Positions 13,890-18,840 of a DNA stretch of 18,840 nucleotides are shown here, piece by piece. The stretch is from an uncultured Lachnospiraceae bacterium. Lineage in GTDB: Bacteria > Bacillota > Clostridia > Lachnospirales > Lachnospiraceae. The DNA lies in assembly GCA_910579395.1 (NCBI GenBank), contig CAJTUC010000052.1, positions 1-18,840 of the forward strand. Direction: 5' to 3'. Below the pieces are notes generated by a model that was not told the origin of the DNA, searched no databases, and saw only the letters and a program-made list of their open reading frames with translations. How positions within the stretch are numbered: position 1 is the first letter of the stretch; each line of letters opens with the position of its first letter. The position numbers and the translations under genes are program-made.

Positions 13890-13918
13890 TAGTATGTGCA
13901 GATGTCTTGAAAATATGC
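13890..13918 (-). promoter_or_regulatory. Forespore sigma-G (or sigma-F) promoter of spoVAD
   Basis: On the minus strand, GCATA (13918-13914), a 17-nt spacer and CATACTA (13896-13890) match the sigma-G consensus (GMATR, CATnnTA) closely. It sits immediately after the stop of the upstream gene and about 75 bases before the spoVAD ATG, as expected for a forespore-expressed spoVA gene. Confidence 0.75.
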
Positions 13919-13924
13919 GAGTTC

Positions 13925-14608
13925 CTACAAAAGTACCGCTTCCGGCTCCGGCGCAAAATCCGGATCCATGCAGCAGACAGAAATTTTGTACCCTGTTGCT
14001 TCCTGAAAAATATCCGGCAGAACATATTCCTTTATATAATATATGTTATCATTCAGCATCTGATGCAGTCTGGCCGTTCCTTCATCTTCTATAAAAACCG
14101 TAAAATCCCGTAATGGCAGGGACATTCCGCGTCCCGTTACTTTCAAAAAGCTTTCCTTCATGGTCCAGAGCCGGAACATCCTGCTTTCCTGCTCTTCGGG
14201 CAGGTCAGCCTGATAGAGCCACTCTTTTTCCGCTTCTGCAAAAAAACGATCCGCCACGCGCAGCTTTCCCGGACGTACCCGTTCGATATCGTTTCCAATT
14301 TCCTGATTGCCCATGCTGCATATGGCATAATCGCCGGCATGAGATAGAGAAAAATGTAATTCCGGGTAGTCCCGGAGCATCGGTTTTCCCTGATCTCCCA
14401 GAACATATTCCATGGAGCCCTCGCACAGTCCATAGCGCTGCAAAGCCGCATTCAAAGCGAGAGAAGCGCCTAAGCTTCTGCACCTGTCTCTCACGTTTTT
14501 AATCGAGGCAATCTTCTGCCTCCTATAAGAAGAAGCCGACGGGAGCGCCGCCTGAAAAGCCGTTTCTTCTTCCAATTGTCTGATATTTACGATATATGTT
14601 TTGACCAT
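13925..14608 (-). CDS. Sfp-type 4'-phosphopantetheinyl transferase
   Basis: 227 residues, typical of the two-fold Sfp class. It transfers phosphopantetheine from CoA to carrier proteins. Conserved motifs are FSLSH (86-90, CoA contact), GNDIE (105-109, metal-binding Asp/Glu; family usually G-I-D-I-E) and WTMKESFLKVTG (148-159, catalytic). A usable but weak GTAGGCTGG site precedes the ATG. It lies 69 bases after the SUV3-like helicase and could share its transcript. No polyketide or peptide synthetase gene is visible, so it may serve fatty acid synthase or a distant cluster. Confidence 0.9.
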   Translation of the reverse strand: MVKTYIVNIRQLEEETAFQAALPSASSYRRQKIASIKNVRDRCRSLGASLALNAALQRYGLCEGSMEYVLGDQGKPMLRDYPELHFSLSHAGDYAICSMGNQEIGNDIERVRPGKLRVADRFFAEAEKEWLYQADLPEEQESRMFRLWTMKESFLKVTGRGMSLPLRDFTVFIEDEGTARLHQMLNDNIYYIKEYVLPDIFQEATGYKISVCCMDPDFAPEPEAVLL

Positions 14609-14677
14609 GACCAGCCTACAATACTCATTTTACAAATTCCCCCGCAACAATAACTGCCGATATTTATTAGCATATTC

Positions 14678-16624
14678 TCACCGTTCATCATCTGCTTCTT
14701 CATCTTCCGCCATAAAGCAGTCCTCGCAGATTCGATACGGATAGTCCCATAGCAGGGGTTTTCCGCATAGCTGGCATTTTTTCTCAAACTGTCTCTTATT
14801 TTCCCGAAGAAGAACACCGATTGCCCGCTGTGCTGCCTCTCTGTTCACCTCAAGCGCTTCTCTGTCGATGACCCAGTTTGCCCGCCCCGCAAATTGACTG
14901 TATAAGTCAAGCTTCTTATAATAACTCTCCAGGCCTTCCAGAGAAACGTCTTTCGGATAAGGCGGACATTCCTTCTCTTCCGCCGGATTTTCGCAATATT
15001 TCAGCCATTGTTTCAGGACTTCCTTATCACCGATATCAAAAGGACAGGTGATAAGGGAAAGCAGCAGTTTCTTATCCTTCATGCAGCCGGCCGCCCGCCG
15101 GTAATTTTTCAGATAACGGTATTTTCGGACACTCTCCGCCATGGAAATCTTGTCGTAAAGTTCCGTGCCGCCCGCATTTTCCCAGATTTCGATGATCTCG
15201 TCGAGCTCCATATTGATATCCAGAAGCACTTCCGGAAAACCGATTCTCGCCTTTTTCATCGGATGAAAAGGCTCCTGCATCTTCTTTCCGACATATCCCA
15301 TATCCACTACAGACTGTACATAACCGGTGTTATAGAATCCATAGCGTCCCGCCCGGCCCGCAATCTGGCGTATTTCTTCCGCGCGGATGCGGCGCTTGGC
15401 CGTACCGTCAAATTTAATGGTATTCATAAAGACGATTCTTCGTATCGGCAGGTTGACACCCATTCCGATTGCGTCAGTCGCAACGACGACCTCATTGAAT
15501 CCCTCCGCAAAAAGGTGCACCTGTTCCCTGCGCGTTTTCGGCGGCAGATTCCCATAAATAACACTTGCTTTTATTCCTTTTGCTTCCAGTGCAGCCGCAA
15601 TCGCAAGCACATTTTTCTTGGAAAAAGTAATCAGAGCGTCTCCTTTCTCCACGTCTCTTCCCATATCATATTTTGCATGCAGAAACTCCAGTTCCGTATT
15701 CCGCTCATGCTTCACCAGGTCGTAAGAATCTCCGCAGCGGATGATCATCTGTATGAGCAGCTTTTCCGCAATCGGTGAAGCGCATATATGGATTTCTTCC
15801 GCCCGGATTCCGAGAATTGCTCTCGTCCAGCAGCTTCCCCGGTTCTCATCGTCCAGCATCTGTGCTTCATCGATGACAGCAATGTCATAAATTTCCTTTA
15901 AATCCAGTATTTCAATAGTAGATGCCTGGCAAAAAGCGCCCGGCGTAACAATTTTCTCTTCCCCCGTGATCATGCTGCACGGAATGCCTGCCGCCGTCAT
16001 CGTATCGTATACTTCCAGCGCCAGAAGCCGCAAAGGCCCCAGATAAATTCCCTGATAAGCCTGTTTCAGCCGCTGCAGCGCCTGATAAGTCTTGCCGCTG
16101 TTAGTCGGCCCGATATGCAGGATAAAATGTCTGCGCATACTGCGTGCTTCCGGATACTGCTTCTCCGGCTCCGCCTCCATCAGCTCCTCAATCCGCTGTC
16201 CTACCATGAACTGCATATAGTCGTCTTTGTAAATCTCATAGAGGGATTTGCTGCGGAGCAGACCGCAGATATCTTCCATCTTCAGGATTTCCATATACGA
16301 AGAGGACGGCGCCATCATCCGCAGGAAAGACAGATCCAGCTGTATCAGCCTGCGCAGGGCATGTTTATAATAATTGCGGAATTTATGGTCCCTGTTTGCG
16401 ACCGTATAGCCGATATCCGCCGCCCGCTTATGCAGTTCCCCCATATCGTTCAGAATCTGATGCGCTTCCAGTTTTTTCTTCTTTGCAATCCGGCGTTCCA
16501 GCTGTTTAATGTTATGCTCGCAGCCTTTGACAAATTTTCTCTGTTTGGAATACGGTATTTCCAAAAAAGCTTTATGATATACCTTCCAAGCCGCCTCTAC
16601 CTGCTCATTCGTAATCTTTTCCAT
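14678..16624 (-). CDS. SUV3-like ATP-dependent RNA helicase with C-terminal zinc motif
   Basis: 648 residues. A helical N-terminal region (1-165, with a KKKK stretch) precedes a superfamily 2 helicase core. The core has Walker A GPTNSGKT (172-179), DEAQ (252-255, motif II), CASP in place of SAT (281-284) and motif VI QIAGRAGR (420-427). GPTNSGKT and IGMGVNLPIRRIVF are typical of the SUV3/SUPV3L1 group. A SUV3 C-terminal-like helical part follows, then a four-cysteine motif CQLC...CEDC (617, 620, 633, 636). Mitochondrial SUV3 works in RNA degradation; an RNA turnover role is inferred. AGAGGATTGAG precedes the ATG. Confidence 0.88.
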   Translation of the reverse strand: MEKITNEQVEAAWKVYHKAFLEIPYSKQRKFVKGCEHNIKQLERRIAKKKKLEAHQILNDMGELHKRAADIGYTVANRDHKFRNYYKHALRRLIQLDLSFLRMMAPSSSYMEILKMEDICGLLRSKSLYEIYKDDYMQFMVGQRIEELMEAEPEKQYPEARSMRRHFILHIGPTNSGKTYQALQRLKQAYQGIYLGPLRLLALEVYDTMTAAGIPCSMITGEEKIVTPGAFCQASTIEILDLKEIYDIAVIDEAQMLDDENRGSCWTRAILGIRAEEIHICASPIAEKLLIQMIIRCGDSYDLVKHERNTELEFLHAKYDMGRDVEKGDALITFSKKNVLAIAAALEAKGIKASVIYGNLPPKTRREQVHLFAEGFNEVVVATDAIGMGVNLPIRRIVFMNTIKFDGTAKRRIRAEEIRQIAGRAGRYGFYNTGYVQSVVDMGYVGKKMQEPFHPMKKARIGFPEVLLDINMELDEIIEIWENAGGTELYDKISMAESVRKYRYLKNYRRAAGCMKDKKLLLSLITCPFDIGDKEVLKQWLKYCENPAEEKECPPYPKDVSLEGLESYYKKLDLYSQFAGRANWVIDREALEVNREAAQRAIGVLLRENKRQFEKKCQLCGKPLLWDYPYRICEDCFMAEDEEADDER

Positions 16625-16704
16625 CTCAATCCTCTATAAACTACTACCAACACTCTCTATCCGCCCGAACAACTCCTCAGCCCTCCAAAGCGGCTCCCCA
16701 ACCT

Positions 16705-16766
16705 GACAGAATAGCAAAGCTATTCTGTCGGTTGAGAAAGATTTGCTCCGCAAATCATTCTCAACC
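16705..16766. repeat. Hairpin pair beginning at the yitT stop codon
   Basis: A 17-bp stem with one mismatch (16730-16746 with 16750-16766) and a perfect 11-bp stem GACAGAATAGC/GCTATTCTGTC (16705-16715, 16719-16729). Read on the minus strand the first begins at the yitT TAG and reads GGTTGAGAATGATTTGC. It is nearly the same as the hairpin at the DUF5721 stop, in the same orientation to the gene. The rest of 16625-16704 shows no gene. Confidence 0.85.
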
Positions 16767-17626
16767 TATTCATTTGGCCTCTGATAAAACCGCCCCGATA
16801 ATTCCTCTGTCCGCAGCGCATTTACAAAAGCGCTCTCATCGGCCTCTTTAACAGAATGAATCACGGTCTTACACTCTTCTCTCGATACGACAGAGTATAC
16901 GATATCCCTCTCACAATGCTCATACGAGCCTTCCCCTTCCAGAATCGTTGCGCCATGCCCGCTTACCTCATTGATTGCTTTGCACACATCCTTCGGTTTA
17001 TTAGTAACAATAAATAACGTTTGTTTTTGATATCTTTTATAGAGCATCTGAAGAATCTGTGTCGAAGCATATTGATAAATAATGGAATATAAGGCCTTAT
17101 CCCAGCCGAACAGGAAGCCTGCCAGACAAATAATGACCGCATTGACTCCCAATACAAGATTCCAGGAATCCACTCCCTTTTTCTCCGAAAGATAGATGGC
17201 AAGAAAATCTGTGCCGCCCGTCGTAGCATTCATCATCAGGCACAGGCTGATGGAAAAACCGCTTATCATACCGCCAAAGATACTGATCAGCAGCGTATCA
17301 TAAGTGATTACGTTAGCCGGAATGATATCCGTCAGAACGCTGTTCAAAACAATCATCAGGCAGGAATACAATGTAAATTTCTTACCGATAAAACGAAATC
17401 CTATATAAATAGGAAGCGTATTCAATAACAGGTTCACAAGCGTAAAAGGAATCTGAATACCAAGAAAATTCTCAAAAATAGCCTGAATTAAAATTGTCAG
17501 TCCCATGACACCGCCCGGATACAGGCCGCCGGTCCTGACGAATGTTTTCGTATTGATTGCCATAATCAGCGAAGCAATACAGATCACGACAATCCGTTTT
17601 CCATCTTTTTTTAAATCAAAAGTCAT
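16766..17626 (-). CDS. YitT family membrane protein
   Basis: 286 residues. Five or six hydrophobic segments occupy about 10-185 (VVICIASLIMAINTKTFVRTGGLYPGGVMG is the YitT/DUF161 hallmark, with ATTGGTDFLAIYLS later). A soluble C-terminal DUF2179-like domain of about 85 residues follows (LFIVTNKPKDVCKAINEVSGHGATILEGEGSY). YitT proteins are inner-membrane proteins of unknown substrate. GAGGGAAAA upstream supports ATG 17626 over the frame start at 17656. It has its own promoter at 17696-17724. Confidence 0.92.
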   Translation of the reverse strand: MTFDLKKDGKRIVVICIASLIMAINTKTFVRTGGLYPGGVMGLTILIQAIFENFLGIQIPFTLVNLLLNTLPIYIGFRFIGKKFTLYSCLMIVLNSVLTDIIPANVITYDTLLISIFGGMISGFSISLCLMMNATTGGTDFLAIYLSEKKGVDSWNLVLGVNAVIICLAGFLFGWDKALYSIIYQYASTQILQMLYKRYQKQTLFIVTNKPKDVCKAINEVSGHGATILEGEGSYEHCERDIVYSVVSREECKTVIHSVKEADESAFVNALRTEELSGRFYQRPNE

Positions 17627-17695
17627 GTTCTTTTCCCTCATTTCAGCTAAAATCAATGCAGCAGATGCAGACCGTCAAGTATGCGTTTATAGTTT

Positions 17696-17724
17696 ATTTT
17701 ACACATCCTTGCAGGGAATTTCAA
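17696..17724 (-). promoter_or_regulatory. Promoter of yitT
   Basis: On the minus strand, TTGAAA (17724-17719), a 17-nt spacer and TAAAAT (17701-17696). Transcription would begin near 17689, about 63 bases before the yitT ATG. Confidence 0.6.
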
Positions 17725-17748
17725 GACCCGCCGTGTGACATTGAAATA

Positions 17749-18066
17749 CTACATTGGAAATACCAGAAAAAAACTCATGCCGTCGTTTTCTGCCTGCGCA
17801 AAAATTTCCCCATCCATTTTCTGCATGATCTCCCGGCAGATATAGAGGCCCAGACCATTTCCTTCTTTATCTCCCGCGTTGCTTCCCCGGTAAAAACTGT
17901 CGAAAAGGCGTGGTATTTCCTCAGCATTAACAATGCTCCCGGTATTGCTGATCCTGATCAGCTGACAGCCTTCCTCTTCCTGAAAAGAAATGCCAAGCAG
18001 TCTGCCATCCCCATATTTAAAAGCGTTCTCCATGAGATTCTCTATCACTTCCAACGCCCTGTCCAA
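17749..18066 (-). pseudogene. Truncated sensor histidine kinase (ATP-binding domain only)
   Basis: About 105 residues carrying the complete HATPase module: N box ENLMENAFKYGDGR, the ISNTGS G1-like segment, IPRLFDSFYRGS, and G2 GNGLGLYICREIM. Sensor, membrane and His-phosphoacceptor parts are missing. The frame has no ATG (it would start at TTG 18064-18066), no ribosome binding site, and closes at a TAA at 18097-18099. Upstream DNA changes abruptly to AT-rich sequence with the XRE promoter at 18101. The gene was probably cut by insertion at about 18067-18099. No response regulator is in the window. Confidence 0.8.
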
Positions 18067-18100
18067 TTTGTTTTCATATTTCTTTTTTCTTAAATTTTAT

Positions 18101-18129
18101 TTGACACAAGTTTTTCCTTGTGTTATGAT
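18101..18129 (+). promoter_or_regulatory. Promoter of the XRE regulator
   Basis: TTGACA (18101-18106), a 17-nt spacer and TATGAT (18124-18129), near consensus. Transcription would begin near 18136. The first operator dyad fills the spacer. Confidence 0.8.
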
Positions 18130-18153
18130 GACTTTTGACAAGATATTACTTGT
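18104..18153 (+). promoter_or_regulatory. Two matched operator dyads of the XRE regulator
   Basis: ACACAAG-N6-CTTGTGT at 18104-18123 lies between -35 and -10; ACAAG-N6-CTTGT at 18138-18153 lies at the transcription start. The shared ACAAG-N6-CTTGT core and a centre-to-centre distance of 32 bp (three helical turns) point to cooperative autorepression. Confidence 0.7.
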
Positions 18154-18221
18154 ATATAGAAACAATATTTTTCTGTATATATTCTTTTTATATGCTATTC
18201 CTTTATAGAGGTGAAAAGAAA

Positions 18222-18695
18222 ATGACAATAGGAGAACGAATTAAAAAAATCAGACAAGAAAACGGATTATCACAAAAAGAATTGGGTAAAAAACTAAATG
18301 TTTCACAACAAATGATAGGACAATGGGAAACAGGCAAGTCAAACCCCAAAATTGAAACTTTAAGACGAATAGCAGATACATTAGAAGTTGGCCTTTGGGA
18401 AATAGTCGAACTTGACCAAATGGATTTAGATACCAGAATACAAGAAATAAAAAAAATGATATCACAGCTCACTCCCGAAGGCTTAAAAGAATTTGACAGG
18501 CTAACAACTGAAGCCCTCAATGAAAATCAAGAATCCATTCAAAAAAAGCAAGAAACTACTGCTGTTCAATCAAAGGAAATGTTGAGAGCATATAGCCGTT
18601 TGAATAATGCCGGAAGGAAAGAAGCCGTAAAAAGAATAAATGAACTGGCCGAAATCCCCCGATACACCAAACCACCCGAACACCCATGGGAATAA
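18222..18695 (+). CDS. XRE family transcriptional repressor, element-borne
   Basis: 157 residues. An N-terminal Xre/Cro-type helix-turn-helix (about 5-60: GERIKKIRQENGLSQKELGKKLNVSQQ, then IGQWETGKSNPKIETL) is followed by a helical linker. A C-terminal motif AYSRLNNAGRKEAVKRINELAEIPRYTK follows, a tail common in repressors of prophages and integrative elements; no peptidase domain is present. AGAGGTGA eight bases upstream selects ATG 18222 over the frame start at 18135, which lies in the promoter. The gene is much more AT-rich and lysine-codon-biased than its neighbours, suggesting transfer. It is probably self-repressed through the two dyads upstream. Confidence 0.88.
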   Translation: MTIGERIKKIRQENGLSQKELGKKLNVSQQMIGQWETGKSNPKIETLRRIADTLEVGLWEIVELDQMDLDTRIQEIKKMISQLTPEGLKEFDRLTTEALNENQESIQKKQETTAVQSKEMLRAYSRLNNAGRKEAVKRINELAEIPRYTKPPEHPWE

Positions 18696-18719
18696 CCGTC
18701 AACACAAAGGAGACTCATC

Positions 18720-18840
18720 ATGAAAGGAACTGCCAATGGAAATAATCGGATATATTTCTCAAGCCGTGAGCCGTCCCCGCCAGCATGGACATCTAAAACG
18801 AAAGGATTCTATCCGGTTCTTAGTTTTTCTCGATTTTTCT
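18720..18840 (+). CDS. Start of a further gene, running off the window
   Basis: AAAGGAG at about 18706-18712 precedes an ATG at 18720 whose frame stays open to the window end (begins MKGTANGNNRIYF). A second ATG at 18736, in another frame with AAAGGA before it, is also open to the end (begins MEIIGYISQAVSRP). Which is real cannot be decided from 121 bases. Base composition here is less AT-rich than the XRE gene. No family recognised. Confidence 0.3.
   Translation, partial: MKGTANGNNRIYFSSREPSPPAWTSKTKGFYPVLSFSRFF

Noticed and set aside
15008..15778. 256-residue open frame on the plus strand
   Set aside because: It lies wholly antisense to the well-supported SUV3-like helicase, has no ribosome binding site and reads as low-information His/Arg/Phe-rich sequence.

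Overview
The window looks like chromosomal DNA from an endospore-forming Clostridia, most likely a gut-type Lachnospiraceae. The reasons are spoVAD and spoVAE, strong AGGAGG ribosome binding sites, moderate GC with AT-rich spacers, a DUF5721 protein and a SUV3-like helicase. Almost every gene from 2977 to 17626 is on the minus strand. The exceptions are a TetR regulator (359-928), a DUF5721 gene (2309-2806) and an AT-rich XRE regulator at the right edge (18222-18695).

Left part (1-2976): a TetR regulator behind a good promoter and overlapping dyads; a minus-strand degV gene with promoter and terminator; then DUF5721 with its own promoter, an adjoining 26-bp perfect palindrome and a structured leader. 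It ends in a run of consecutive hairpins that also separates it from the convergent operon.

2977-5980 is a tight five-gene operon read right to left: ECF sigma factor, one-pass anti-sigma factor, two small polytopic membrane proteins and a lipoprotein with PEL/SEL repeats. Overlapping stops and starts indicate translational coupling. It looks like an envelope-stress module with a candidate autoregulatory ECF promoter.

6076-7696 is a two-gene module: a resolvase-type HTH joined to a domain resembling HipA N-subdomain 1, then a HipA/HipT-like kinase whose catalytic-loop Asp appears to be Gly. Its transcript starts with a leader holding two 46-bp repeats exactly 100 bp apart.

7869-14608 holds spoVAE, shikimate kinase, ridA, a small conserved protein, a family 2 glycoside hydrolase, a cysteine-rich small protein, a protein resembling B12-dependent methionine synthase activation proteins, spoVAD behind a near-perfect forespore (sigma-G type) promoter, and an Sfp-type phosphopantetheinyl transferase. 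The two spoVA genes are split by about 4.6 kb of unrelated genes.

14678-18840 holds a SUV3-like RNA helicase with a C-terminal zinc motif, a YitT family membrane protein, a 5'-truncated sensor histidine kinase and, directly abutting it, the edge of what looks like an inserted AT-rich element. That element starts with an XRE repressor gene carrying two matched operators.

A thread through the window is pairs or runs of near-perfect hairpins that begin at or just after stop codons (DUF5721, yitT, ridA, degV) or sit in leaders (HTH/HipA module, spoVAE). At ridA/aroK the hairpin DNA appears to be read through as the N-terminus of shikimate kinase. These calls rest on reading the sequence alone; no similarity search was run.
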